Source: Bacteroidales bacterium (lineage in GTDB: Bacteria > Bacteroidota > Bacteroidia > Bacteroidales > Bacteroidaceae). Taken from it: DNA of 37,479 bases. Under the pieces are notes generated by a model, which was not told the origin of the DNA, ran no database searches, and worked only from the letters and a program-made list of their open reading frames with translations. This document shows, in pieces, positions 17,816-26,634 of the stretch (its first letter is position 1; each line of letters opens with the position of its first letter). The DNA lies in assembly GCA_004557185.1 (NCBI GenBank), contig SFEP01000019.1:1-37479 (forward strand), written 5' to 3'. The position numbers and the translations under genes were made by a program.

Positions 17816-19033
17816 ATGAAGAACAAACACATTGTGCTGGGCATAACCGGCAGCATTGCGGCCTACAAGGCCTGTTCGCTCATCCGCCTCTTCGTCAAGG
17901 CGGGCGCCGAAGTGCAGGTGGTCATTACACCTGCCGGCAAGGAGTTCATCACCCCCGTCACGCTGTCGGCACTCACGGGTAAGCCCGTCGTGTCGGAGTT
18001 CTTTGCCGCCAACGATGGCACCTGGCACAGCCACGTCGACCTCGGGCTGTGGGCCGACGCCATGGTGATTGCCCCCGCCACCGCAAGCACGTTGGGCAAG
18101 ATGGCTCATGGCATTGCCGACAACATGCTGCTCACTACCTACATGTCGATGAAGGCGCCCGTATTCGTAGCACCTGCCATGGACCTCGACATGTATCGTC
18201 ACCCTGCCACCACGGCCAACCTCGACACGCTGCGGTCGCGTGGCGTACAAGTCATTGAGGCAGCCGACGGTGAGCTGGCCAGCCACTTGTGCGGCAAGGG
18301 ACGCATGCAAGAGCCCGAATACATTTTCGATGTGGTCGACCGCTTCTTTCACCATCAGGAACACGAGGCCACCCTGCAGGACCTTGCGGGTAAGCGGGTG
18401 CTTATCACCGCCGGCCCCACGCACGAACACATCGATGCCGTGCGCTACATTGGCAACTGTTCGTCGGGCAAAATGGGTCTGGCTCTGGCCGAGGACTGCG
18501 CAGCACGCGGCGCTGAGGTGCAACTTGTGTGCGGCCCCGTGTCGCTGCAGCCCAAGCATCCCGCCATACACACCACTTGGGTAACCAGTGCGGCCGAGAT
18601 GCACGAAGCCGCTACCCGCCTCTTCGCCACCGCCCATGCCGCTATACTCTGCGCCGCTGTGGCCGATTTCACACCCGCCCACACCGCCGTGCAGAAAATC
18701 AAGCGCGAAGGCAAAGCGGGCATGACGCTCGAACTCGTGCCCACCCCCGACATTGCCGCCAGTCTTGGCGCACTGAAGCAGCCCTGGCAGCGCATGGTGG
18801 GCTTTGCGCTCGAAACAGACAACGAACTGCAGCACGCTGCCGACAAACTGAAGCGCAAGAACCTTGACTTCATCGTGCTCAACTCACTGCGCGACGAAGG
18901 TGCCGGCTTTGCCTGCGACACCAACAAGGTGACGCTGCTCTATGCCGACGGACGCCAGCAAGCCTATCCGCTGAAATCGAAAACTGAAGTTGCCCAAGAC
19001 ATCATCGACGCCCTATGTCCTCTCCTTCCTTAA
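17816..19033 (+). CDS. coaBC: Bifunctional phosphopantothenoylcysteine decarboxylase / phosphopantothenate-cysteine ligase
   Basis: A 405-residue enzyme making 4'-phosphopantetheine for coenzyme A. The N-terminal flavoprotein (CoaC) shows GITGSIAAYKACSLIRLF, the histidine-containing WHSHVDLGLWADAMVIAPA, then PAMDLDMYRHPA and the loop around GELASHLCGKGRM. The CoaB half begins near residue 190 with GKRVLITAGPTHEHIDAVRY and NCSSGKMGLALAEDCAARGA, then AAVADFTP, and the substrate-lysine region around KIKREGKAG. The start is 100 bp after the exonuclease stop. Its 3' end overlaps the next gene by 19 bp, indicating translational coupling to the porD-like gene. Confidence 0.95.
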   Translation: MKNKHIVLGITGSIAAYKACSLIRLFVKAGAEVQVVITPAGKEFITPVTLSALTGKPVVSEFFAANDGTWHSHVDLGLWADAMVIAPATASTLGKMAHGIADNMLLTTYMSMKAPVFVAPAMDLDMYRHPATTANLDTLRSRGVQVIEAADGELASHLCGKGRMQEPEYIFDVVDRFFHHQEHEATLQDLAGKRVLITAGPTHEHIDAVRYIGNCSSGKMGLALAEDCAARGAEVQLVCGPVSLQPKHPAIHTTWVTSAAEMHEAATRLFATAHAAILCAAVADFTPAHTAVQKIKREGKAGMTLELVPTPDIAASLGALKQPWQRMVGFALETDNELQHAADKLKRKNLDFIVLNSLRDEGAGFACDTNKVTLLYADGRQQAYPLKSKTEVAQDIIDALCPLLP

Positions 19034-19941
19034 TATATAAAGGTATCATCACGCTACTGTGTGCCGCAGCGCCCTGTATGGCGGCCTCGCTCCAGGCACA
19101 GGAACTCAACGCCAAGGTATCCATCAATCACCAAAAGGTGGAGGGCACGAACACGCAGGTGTTTGAAACGCTTGAAACGGCCCTGACGGAGTTCATCAAC
19201 GAACGACAGTGGACGAGCTTGCAGTTCAAACGCAACGAGCGCATCAACTGTACCTTCAGCATCACGGTAAAGAAATACACGCAGGCCGACAACGCTTTTG
19301 AAACCACCTTCAATGTGCAGTGCAACCGTCCCGTCTACGGTTCCAACTACACCTCAACCACTTGGGCATTTACCGATGCCAACTGCAACTTCACCTACCA
19401 GGCTTTCGACCAGTTGGAGTTCCGCACCGACGTCATCGACAACGCCCTGACCGCCCTCGTGGCCTACTACGTCTACCTCATGCTCGGCATCGACATGGAC
19501 ACCATGGCTCCGCTGGCCGGCACGTCGTGCTTTCAGAACGCGCAAACCATTGCACTTGGCGCTCAGTCGTTGCCAGGCAAGGGTTGGAAAGCCTTCGACG
19601 ACAGCAAAAACCGCTACGCCATCATCAACGACATGCTCGACGGTGGCATGGAGCCTTTCCGCAAAATGCAATACGCCTACTACCGCCTCGGGCTCGACGT
19701 GATGAGCGAAAATGTGGAACGCGGCAGGGCGGGCGTTACACAGGCCATGGAACTCCTGAAGCAGGCCCGCGAAAACAAGCCCATGTGCATGCTGCCGCAA
19801 ATCTTCAGCGAGTACAAGCGCGACGAACTCGTGTCCATCTACAAGGGGCACGGCACGGCCAAGGAGAAAGAAGGCATTGCAGACCTCTTCTCACGCATCA
19901 ACCCGTCGCAGAATGCTTATTGGCGACAACTGAAAGAATGA
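19015..19941 (+). CDS. porD: DUF4835 family protein, PorD-like T9SS-associated
   Basis: A 308-residue exported protein. The N-terminus has a hydrophobic segment (IITLLCAAAPCMAASLQAQ) followed by ELNAKVSINHQKVEGTN, typical of the DUF4835 family, which is placed downstream of coaBC in many Bacteroidetes. Further family stretches are FIVNERQW-like (FINERQWTSLQFKRNERINC), LTALVAYYVYLMLGIDMDT and FAPLAGTSCF-like (APLAGTSCFQNAQ). As I recall, the family has been renamed PorD for a link to type IX secretion; I could not check this, so the symbol is tentative. It starts inside the end of coaBC and precedes recN by 51 bp. It is expected to be periplasmic or outer-membrane associated. Confidence 0.8.
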   Translation: MSSPSLIYKGIITLLCAAAPCMAASLQAQELNAKVSINHQKVEGTNTQVFETLETALTEFINERQWTSLQFKRNERINCTFSITVKKYTQADNAFETTFNVQCNRPVYGSNYTSTTWAFTDANCNFTYQAFDQLEFRTDVIDNALTALVAYYVYLMLGIDMDTMAPLAGTSCFQNAQTIALGAQSLPGKGWKAFDDSKNRYAIINDMLDGGMEPFRKMQYAYYRLGLDVMSENVERGRAGVTQAMELLKQARENKPMCMLPQIFSEYKRDELVSIYKGHGTAKEKEGIADLFSRINPSQNAYWRQLKE

Positions 19942-19992
19942 ACCGCAGGCAAACATCTGCTGCGCGGCGCTCCTGCCACCTTTTTCCACGTC

Positions 19993-21747
19993 ATGACTAA
20001 ATCCCAAGTTACACAAGCCTCCCTCGCTGCCGGCACGCCCGCCGAGCAAGCACAGCCAGCCATACTCTCTCACCTCACCATTTCGCACTTCGCGCTCATC
20101 CACCACCTCAACATGGACTGGCACGAAGGTTTCAGCGTCATTACGGGTGAAACAGGTGCGGGCAAGAGCATCATGCTCGGCGCACTCGGCATGCTGCTTG
20201 GCGCACGCACCGACGCCAAGAGCATTGAGAGCGGTCAGAAGAAATGCTATGTGGAGGCTACTTTTCAAACGGCCTCACTTCCCCTGCAGGCCTTCTTCGA
20301 CGAGCACGACATCGACTACGACGGAAGCGAATGCGTGCTACGCCGCGAACTAACCGATACGGGCAAGAGCCGCGCCTTTATCAACGACACCCCCGTGCAA
20401 GCTGCCCGTCTCAAGGAGTTGGGGCAAATGCTCATCGACATACATTCGCAGCACCAGAACCTGCTCATACGCCAGGAGCACTTCCTCATTCATGCCCTCG
20501 ACACACTGGCTGGTCAACCCGAGGTGCCTGCACGCTACGCCGAGGCTTATGCCGCCCTGCGCTGCACCGAGCAAGCACTGCATGACCTGCGCGAACAGGC
20601 CGCTAAGGGGCAGGCTGAAGAGGAGTATATGCGCTTTCAGCATAACCAACTCTGCGAGGCCAACCTGCAAGAGGGCGAACTGGAAACACTCGAGGCCGAA
20701 CAGCAGATGCTAAGCCACGCCGAGGACATACAGTCGGGCCTCTCGCAAGCACAAAGCCTTCTCAGTGACGAAACGGGCACCGGGGCCAACGTTACGCAGA
20801 GTCTACGCCAAGCCGCGCGCTTGCTGCACAACGTGGCCAGCCACATCAGCACGGCGGCCTCGCTGGCTGAACGGCTGGAAAGCGCGGGCATTGAATTGCA
20901 GGATATTCTGGAAGAAATGGAACGCACGGCGCAACGTGTGGAATATGACCCTGCGCGCCTCGACTTTGTGCAAAGCCGTCTCGACACGCTCTATTCGCTC
21001 ATGCAGAAGCACCACGTGCAGGATGTGCAGAGCCTTGTAGAACTGCGCGAAAGTCTGGGAGAGCGTCTCAACCAACTTACCAACCTCGACGACGACCTGG
21101 CCGCACTCGAAAAGCAGCGGGCCGCCCAAGCCAAGGCTTTGACGCAATGTGCAGCCGAACTCACGGCGCTGCGTCAGGCTGCGGGCAAGCAGTTAGCGGC
21201 CGACCTCATAGCACTGCTCCAGGCCTTGGGCATGCCGCATGCCCGAGTGGCGCTGCAACTCACGCCGCGCCAGCAGCCCGACGCCTCGGGTGCCGACAAC
21301 GTGACGCTGCTCTTTTCGGCCAACAAGAACGTGCCCGAGCAGGACGTAAGCCTCATTGCTTCGGGCGGTGAAATAGCCCGTCTCATGCTGGCGCTGAAAG
21401 CCATACTGGCGCGCCACAAAAGTCTGCCCACCATCATCTTCGACGAAATTGACACCGGCGTGTCGGGTTCGCAGGCCGAGCGCATGGCGCAGGTGATGCA
21501 GCAAATGTCGGCGCACTGCCAGGTCATATGCATCACGCACCTCCCACAGATTGCCGCCTGCGGCCAGCACCAGTATCGCGTCTACAAAACGGAGGACGAA
21601 CAGGGCACCCGCTCGCACATCAGCGAACTCACGCCGGCTGAGCGCGTCGAAGCCATTGCCCACATGCTCTCGGGCACGGCTGTCACGCAGGCCGCCATCG
21701 ACAATGCGCAGGCCCTTCTCGCCCATGCTTCGGCACTGTCGGTATAG
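19993..21747 (+). CDS. recN: DNA repair protein RecN (SMC-like ATPase)
   Basis: A 584-residue SMC-like ATPase acting in double-strand break repair. Walker A GETGAGKS is at 52-59; the family start LTISHFALI lies at about 28-36, so about 26 residues precede the usual start, but no nearer methionine is available before it. The middle is coiled coil (AEEEYMRFQHNQLCEANLQEGELE and beyond). The ATPase C-terminal half has the signature ASGGEIARLMLALKAI, Walker B TIIFDEIDTGVSG and the switch CITHLPQIAACG. All motifs are intact. It is part of the coaBC-porD-recN run and is followed by a hairpin terminator. Confidence 0.95.
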   Translation: MTKSQVTQASLAAGTPAEQAQPAILSHLTISHFALIHHLNMDWHEGFSVITGETGAGKSIMLGALGMLLGARTDAKSIESGQKKCYVEATFQTASLPLQAFFDEHDIDYDGSECVLRRELTDTGKSRAFINDTPVQAARLKELGQMLIDIHSQHQNLLIRQEHFLIHALDTLAGQPEVPARYAEAYAALRCTEQALHDLREQAAKGQAEEEYMRFQHNQLCEANLQEGELETLEAEQQMLSHAEDIQSGLSQAQSLLSDETGTGANVTQSLRQAARLLHNVASHISTAASLAERLESAGIELQDILEEMERTAQRVEYDPARLDFVQSRLDTLYSLMQKHHVQDVQSLVELRESLGERLNQLTNLDDDLAALEKQRAAQAKALTQCAAELTALRQAAGKQLAADLIALLQALGMPHARVALQLTPRQQPDASGADNVTLLFSANKNVPEQDVSLIASGGEIARLMLALKAILARHKSLPTIIFDEIDTGVSGSQAERMAQVMQQMSAHCQVICITHLPQIAACGQHQYRVYKTEDEQGTRSHISELTPAERVEAIAHMLSGTAVTQAAIDNAQALLAHASALSV

Positions 21748-21760
21748 TCACTTTCCCACC

Positions 21761-21803
21761 CCCCGACGCTCCCTGTATATATATAATATGGAGTGCTTCG
21801 GGG
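21761..21803 (+). terminator. Hairpin downstream of recN
   Basis: CCCCGA (21761-21766) pairs with TCGGGG (21798-21803), with further GC and TCC/GGA pairing inside and an AT-rich loop of TATATATA character. It lies 14 bases after the recN stop. No long T run follows. A lone CCCCTTTATTATAATTAG (21832-21849), similar to the repeats at 30849-30949, occurs just before the next gene. Confidence 0.5.
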
Positions 21804-21878
21804 CAAAAGTGTCCGCGCCGCAGTCGCATCACCCCTTTATTATAATTAGCCACGTTTAGCTACCCCATTCACACCACT

Positions 21879-23543
21879 ATGCATTACACCTTTGCTCATA
21901 TCCCCTGGCGCCGCATACTGCTGTGCGCAGCCATCGCCCTTCTTCCCTGTTCTGCCACCCTCATGCTGGCCGGCGTACCGCCTCACGCTGGCATGCTCAC
22001 CCTCACAGCCTATGATGCGGAGGGAAAAACCTTGCAGACGGGTAACGCCTTTTTCATCAACAAGCAGGGCGATGCTGCCTGTGCCTTCCACGTGCTCAAA
22101 GGCGCTGCCAAGGCCGTGGTGACCGACTACAAGGGCCGCACCTATCCTGTGCACCGCATTCTCGGCGCCAACAGTTCGGCCGACTTGGTGAAATTCAGCA
22201 CCACGGGCACGCAGAAGCCAGCCTTCTACGAACTTGCCCCCACTTCGCCTGACAGCGGCGCCACTTGTTTGCTCGTGAACTATGAGGCTGCTAAAAAACA
22301 GACACCGCGCAGCGTGACGGTGACCTCGCGCACCGCCTACGCTCCTTATTATTACTACCAGGTGTCGTCGCCCAACGAGGAGCAACTGCTGGGCTGCCCC
22401 TTGCTCGATGCCAACGGCCAGCTGCTGGCCATCACGCAGAAGAATGTGGCCGCCAAGGCCATGACGGCCTGCGCCATCGACGCCCACTTCCTACTGACGC
22501 TGCAAATCACCGCCACCTCGGCCCTCAGCGCCGACCTGCGCGCCATCAGCATCCCCAAGGCGCTGCCCGAGGGCTACACGGCAGCCTCCTCCTACCTCTT
22601 CATGTTACCCGCTGCCGACACACTGACGCGCCGCACAGCCTACGACGACTTTGTCAGTCAATACCCCGACACGCCCGATGCCTATGCCGAGCGTGCCAAG
22701 TACCGTGCTGCGACGGGCGACTATGCCCACGCCGATGCCGACTTCGCGCTGGCATTGCAAAAAGCCGAGGCGCCAGCCCTGCCCGACTCACTCATGCAGC
22801 CCGAGGCCGTGCATTACTTCATCAGCGACGTGGTGTATCGCCACGCCCTGCAGCAAACCGACAGCGTGCCCGTGGCCCCAGGCTGGACGCTGCAACGTGC
22901 GCTCGACGAGGCACGTATGGCTTACGTCCTCAAGCCGAACACGCTCTATCTCATGCAGCAAGCCAACTGCCACTTTGCCGTACGGCAATACCAAGAGGCG
23001 CACGACCTTTTCCTCCAAGCCACCCACGACCCTCACTTTGCCACGCCCGACACCTACTTCTCAGCAGCCCGTTCGCTCGAGATGGCGGGCGGCGATTCGC
23101 TCTCGGTGCTGGCCTTGCTCGACAGCGTCATTGTGCGCCTGCCCCAGCCCGTCAGTGCCCGCCATGCGCAGTACTATCTGGAACGCGCCGTGCGTTTGCT
23201 GCGTGCCCAGCAGTACCGCGCCGCTGTCTACGACTACAATGAATATGAAAAGGCCATTGGGCCGCGCAACCTGAACGAGCGCTTCTACTACCTGCGTTAC
23301 CAGGCCGAAATGCAGGGGCGCATGTACCAGCAGGCACTCGACGACATCCGCACCGCCGCAGCCTTGGCAGCCGATGCCCGTCCCTACCGCCAGCAGGAGG
23401 TCATCATGCTGCTCCAAGTGGGCGAATGGGCCGAAGCCGAACAGGCTGCCCAAGCCATGGTGCGCCAGTGGCCTGACGATGCCGAATGCCAGAGCCTCTT
23501 GCAACTGGTGCGTGAGCAAAAGGCCAAAGCCAGACAAAAGTAG
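21879..23543 (+). CDS. Exported trypsin-fold (probably inactive) domain plus TPR repeats
   Basis: A 554-residue protein. The N-terminus carries a signal-type hydrophobic segment (ILLCAAIALLPCSATLMLAG). Residues about 38-200 resemble a trypsin-like fold: NAFFINKQGDAACAFHVLKG supplies the histidine (H71), and NSSADLVKF the aspartate (D102). The nucleophile region reads LLGCPLLDANGQLLAI, where the usual G-x-S-G-G-P is replaced and the serine position is L171, so proteolysis is doubtful. From about 260 the protein is made of tetratricopeptide-type helical repeats (YAERAKYRAATGDYAHADAD; YYLERAVRLLRAQQYRAAV). It probably binds partners in the periplasm. It precedes the porin by 57 bp and may be cotranscribed with it. 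Confidence 0.75.
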   Translation: MHYTFAHIPWRRILLCAAIALLPCSATLMLAGVPPHAGMLTLTAYDAEGKTLQTGNAFFINKQGDAACAFHVLKGAAKAVVTDYKGRTYPVHRILGANSSADLVKFSTTGTQKPAFYELAPTSPDSGATCLLVNYEAAKKQTPRSVTVTSRTAYAPYYYYQVSSPNEEQLLGCPLLDANGQLLAITQKNVAAKAMTACAIDAHFLLTLQITATSALSADLRAISIPKALPEGYTAASSYLFMLPAADTLTRRTAYDDFVSQYPDTPDAYAERAKYRAATGDYAHADADFALALQKAEAPALPDSLMQPEAVHYFISDVVYRHALQQTDSVPVAPGWTLQRALDEARMAYVLKPNTLYLMQQANCHFAVRQYQEAHDLFLQATHDPHFATPDTYFSAARSLEMAGGDSLSVLALLDSVIVRLPQPVSARHAQYYLERAVRLLRAQQYRAAVYDYNEYEKAIGPRNLNERFYYLRYQAEMQGRMYQQALDDIRTAAALAADARPYRQQEVIMLLQVGEWAEAEQAAQAMVRQWPDDAECQSLLQLVREQKAKARQK

Positions 23544-23600
23544 CCTGCCAGCCCTCACCTACCTCTTTATTCCCACTGAACTTCACCCTTTCCTGACTTG

Positions 23601-25712
23601 ATGCGACACTGCATATTCCTTTTCCTCGTCTTCCTCACCCTGCCGTTGCATGCGCAGCGCAGCCTCACCCGCGACCTCGACCCCACGCAGGCCATGCAGC
23701 AGCGTGGCAGCGGCTTCGACACCACCACTGTCAGCAAGACGAATGTGCCCGAGGGCATCTACTCCTGGCAGGTCGACAGCCGCTTTGGCGACGTGCGTCC
23801 CGTGCCCTTCGACACCGTGCCTCACGGGTTTCAGAATGTTGACTGCACCGACGGTCCCACAGGGCACTACAACTTTACGGGCAATGCTGGCGCACCACGC
23901 ATCAGCCGCCTCTTTGCCGAGCAGGGCACGAGCATGCTCCACGAGCCTTTCATCTTCCTGCAGCCCTACAACTTCTTTGTGCGCGGCACGGCTGGCGTGC
24001 GCTACACCAACACGCGCTCGCCCTTTACCAACATCAGTTACCACAAGAACGGCAACAAGCAGAATGGCGAAGACCGCATCACCGCCCTCTTTGCCGTGAA
24101 TGCGGGCAAACGCTTCGGCATGGGCTTTCACATTGACTACCTCTATGGCCGCGGCTACTACCAGGCGCAGTCAACCGCCCACCTCGACGGTAACCTCTAT
24201 GCCTCGTACCGCGGCGAGCGTTACGAAATGCACCTTGCGGCCGGCCACATCTACCTCAAGAACCGTGAAAACGGCGGCATCGAGAGCGACGAATACGTGA
24301 ACCGCCCCGAAACGTTCCCCACGAAATACGGCACGGCCGACATGCCCATTCTCCTCGACAAGGCATGGAACCGCCTGTCGTGCAACTCCCTCTTCCTCAC
24401 ACACAAGTACCACCTGGGCTACTGGCGAGAGCAGTCAGCCCCTGCCGACTCCACGCGGCTTGTGGCCGTGGCCGACACCACCCGCACCGACAGCAGCCAG
24501 CTGCGCGGCATGGAGGAGTTTGTGCCCGTGTCGTCCATCGTGCACACTTTCCGGATTGACGACGCCTCGCGCCGCTTTATGTGCAACGCCGGCGGCGGAC
24601 AGGCCACCAACACCTACTTCGGCGCCTTCTACCTGCCCGGCGACTCGGCCAACGACCTTACCGAGATGCTGCGCGTGCAGAACACGCTGGCGCTCACCTT
24701 GAACGAGGGCTTCAGCCGCCGCATGAAGGCGGGGCTGCGCATCTTCGGTCGCCACGACTTCCGCCGCTACGCCCTGCCCAACGAGCAGCGCCGCATGCAG
24801 CACACCACCGAGAACTACATGGCCCTCGGCGCACAAATCATCAAGCAGCAGGGCCACTGGCTGCACTACAACCTGCTGGGCGAAATGCTCACCACGGGCA
24901 GCAAGTGGGGCGAGTTCAACGTGGAGGGCGACCTCAGCCTCGTCATACCCCTGCGCCGCCACCGCAGCTACGGCGACACGGTGCGCATCAGCGTCGACGG
25001 CTTCGTGCGCAACCAGCGCCCCTCCTTCTACTACCGCCACTACCACGGCCGCAACGCCTGGTGGGACCACAACAACCTCAACGACGTGCTGCAAACACGT
25101 GTGCAGGGCATACTGCAATGGGGCGGAACGCGCATCACCGCTGCACTCGAGAATGTGCAGCACTACACCTACCTGGCCGAAACGCTCCTGCCCGTCGATG
25201 TAACCGACGGCGTCACAACCTACAGCCACGCCGTGGGTGTGCGGCAGGCAGGCCACAACGTGCAGATGATCAGCGTAACGGCGGCGCAGGACTTGGCTTG
25301 GCGCATACTGCACTGGGACAACGAGGTGACGTGGCAAACAACCACCGACGGCGACATCACACCGCTGCCCGCGCTCAACGTCTACTCCAACCTCTACGTG
25401 CTCTTCCGCTTTGCCCGCGTGCTGCGCACCGAAATTGGCGTCGACATGCGCTACTTTACACGCTACAAGGCTCCCACCTACGTGCCCATCGTCGGGCAAT
25501 ATGCCGTGCAGGATGCCTCGCAGGCCGTCACCTTGGGCAACTATCCCATTGTCAACGCCTACGCCAACTTCCACCTCAAGCGCACCCGCTTCTATGTGCG
25601 CGCCTCGCACATCAACTTCAAAGCGGGCGCTGGCAACCCCTTCCTCGTGCCGCACCAACCCCTCAACCGCCTCACCATACACTTCGGCCTGTCGTGGAAC
25701 TTCATCAACTAA
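23601..25712 (+). CDS. Putative outer-membrane porin (Porin_10-like)
   Basis: A 703-residue protein with signal peptide MRHCIFLFLVFLTLPLHAQ cleaved near residue 18-19. The rest is rich in alternating aromatic/polar beta strands, such as YRGERYEMHLAAGHIYLKN, RHDFRRYALPNEQ and RFYVRASHINFKAG, and ends in the beta-barrel-like GLSWNFIN. The N-terminal EGIYSWQVDSRFGDV and DTVPHGFQNVDCTDG segments match my memory of the putative porin family common in Bacteroidetes. I chose the ATG at 23601 rather than the TTG just before it. It ends at a strong terminator. Substrate is unknown. Confidence 0.8.
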   Translation: MRHCIFLFLVFLTLPLHAQRSLTRDLDPTQAMQQRGSGFDTTTVSKTNVPEGIYSWQVDSRFGDVRPVPFDTVPHGFQNVDCTDGPTGHYNFTGNAGAPRISRLFAEQGTSMLHEPFIFLQPYNFFVRGTAGVRYTNTRSPFTNISYHKNGNKQNGEDRITALFAVNAGKRFGMGFHIDYLYGRGYYQAQSTAHLDGNLYASYRGERYEMHLAAGHIYLKNRENGGIESDEYVNRPETFPTKYGTADMPILLDKAWNRLSCNSLFLTHKYHLGYWREQSAPADSTRLVAVADTTRTDSSQLRGMEEFVPVSSIVHTFRIDDASRRFMCNAGGGQATNTYFGAFYLPGDSANDLTEMLRVQNTLALTLNEGFSRRMKAGLRIFGRHDFRRYALPNEQRRMQHTTENYMALGAQIIKQQGHWLHYNLLGEMLTTGSKWGEFNVEGDLSLVIPLRRHRSYGDTVRISVDGFVRNQRPSFYYRHYHGRNAWWDHNNLNDVLQTRVQGILQWGGTRITAALENVQHYTYLAETLLPVDVTDGVTTYSHAVGVRQAGHNVQMISVTAAQDLAWRILHWDNEVTWQTTTDGDITPLPALNVYSNLYVLFRFARVLRTEIGVDMRYFTRYKAPTYVPIVGQYAVQDASQAVTLGNYPIVNAYANFHLKRTRFYVRASHINFKAGAGNPFLVPHQPLNRLTIHFGLSWNFIN

Positions 25713-25759
25713 AATTCCCCGACAAGCACGCACCGCACTACATCGCACACACGCTCCAT

Positions 25760-25799
25760 CAAACGGAAACAGACCGCCTCACCCGTCTGTTTCCGTTTG
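25760..25799 (+). terminator. Rho-independent terminator of the porin gene
   Basis: A perfect 15-bp stem has arms CAAACGGAAACAGAC (25760-25774) and GTCTGTTTCCGTTTG (25785-25799) around a 10-base loop, followed by TTTTG. It lies 47 bases after the porin stop. Confidence 0.9.
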
Positions 25800-25976
25800 T
25801 TTTGTGAGATAGATGGCATGGCTCACGTGCTATGGTGCGCCGCTGCAAACGGGCAAGCAACGGATTTTGGGGAAGTGAAAATAGTTGACAAAATAACGAA
25901 ATGCGTAAAGTCCAGATTTTAAGGCGCGTAACCATTCGTACAAGGCGCATGCCCGTTACGATAACAGGCTTAGTTG

Positions 25977-26064
25977 TTTGCCACGCCGGCGCGGCAGACG
26001 TGCCACGGCGGCGCGGCAGACGTGCCATGCCGGCGTGGCAGACGTGCCATGCCGGCGTGGCAAA
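25977..26064. repeat. 22-bp palindrome array B (4 units)
   Basis: Four units start at 25977, 25999, 26021 and 26043, with centres exactly 22 bp apart. The core of units 3 and 4 is TGCCATGCCGGCGTGGCA, identical to units of array C; units 1 and 2 carry GCCACGCC or GCCACGGC with GGCGCGGC. Linkers between cores read AGACG/T. The whole array is framed by GTTTGCCA at the left and TGGCAAAC at the right, so the ends are themselves complementary. There are no spacers and no coding frame of note. Confidence 0.9.
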
Positions 26065-26221
26065 CAATTATGTGCCTTTCGAGAACAGAAAAATACCTTG
26101 TAAAATCGGCTACATGCCCTTGCGTAACGGCGCTGCATGGCCTAAGGCTCGAAAGGCGTGAAGTGTGCGGGCGGAGGTAGCATACAGGTGGGGGAAAAGG
26201 GGGGAACGCTGACATTTTCAA

Positions 26222-26281
26222 CGATTTCGTTAAGCCAAAAGACCAAAGAGAGCTTGCTCGCTTTGGCTTGGCGAGAAATCG
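26222..26281. repeat. Nested inverted repeat, RNA-like fold
   Basis: CGATTTC (26222-26228) pairs with GAAATCG (26275-26281), and AAGCCAAA (26232-26239) with TTTGGCTT (26262-26269). An alternative inner hairpin CCAAAG-A-GAGC with GCTC-G-CTTTGG spans 26243-26266. It could be a small RNA fold, a processing site or a mobile-element remnant. Confidence 0.5.
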
Positions 26282-26323
26282 CACTAAAAAGAACCATTCT
26301 TTTTACATCACACTTGCCTTGAG

Positions 26324-26355
26324 GTTGCATGTAAAAGTTGTTTTACCTACTTTTG
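26324..26355 (+). promoter_or_regulatory. Probable promoter of the GLUG-repeat gene
   Basis: GTTG (26324-26327) is followed by 20 bases and TACTTTTG (26348-26355), matching TAnnTTTG. Transcription would start near 26361, giving a leader of over 300 bases that contains the hairpin at 26590-26634. Confidence 0.5.
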
Positions 26356-26589
26356 CAACATCTTAATCCCACCACTTATTTGTTTGATTGACTTTACGCT
26401 GTATGAACGGTTCATGCGGCAAGTGGGAGACAAAGCCTAAATAACCCAAGCGCCACGAGCGCGCCCTACACTGCAAACACACTCTTTCCTTATGACATAC
26501 ACGATGCCGAAGCCATACAACACCGCACTCGCCGCCCTGTCGCCTAAGCGTATGGGGGGTATTGTAGTTGTAGCATCACATAGCGTAAC

Positions 26590-26634
26590 AGAGCCTTCCG
26601 CCTGTGTCGTATCTCGACATGGGCGGAAGGCTCT
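26590..26634 (+). terminator. Long hairpin in the leader of the GLUG-repeat gene
   Basis: A perfect 13-bp stem AGAGCCTTCCGCC (26590-26602) and GGCGGAAGGCTCT (26622-26634), with partial GTCG/CGAC pairing inside, ends 42 bases before the ATG. It looks like a terminator, but only ACTTGTATG follows. It could be an attenuator, an mRNA stabiliser, or the end of an unseen short transcript. Confidence 0.5.

Noticed and set aside
17783..18835. 350-residue antisense ORF opposite coaBC
   Set aside because: coaBC is unambiguous; the antisense frame has shadow-like histidine/glycine-rich composition.
24435..25748. 437-residue antisense ORF opposite the porin
   Set aside because: GC-rich codon shadow: low-complexity alanine/valine/glycine composition and no family features, while the plus-strand frame has a signal peptide and beta-barrel pattern.
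24581..25807. 408-codon plus-strand ORF in a second frame over the porin
   Set aside because: Arginine/proline/histidine-rich shadow of the porin frame with no recognisable features.
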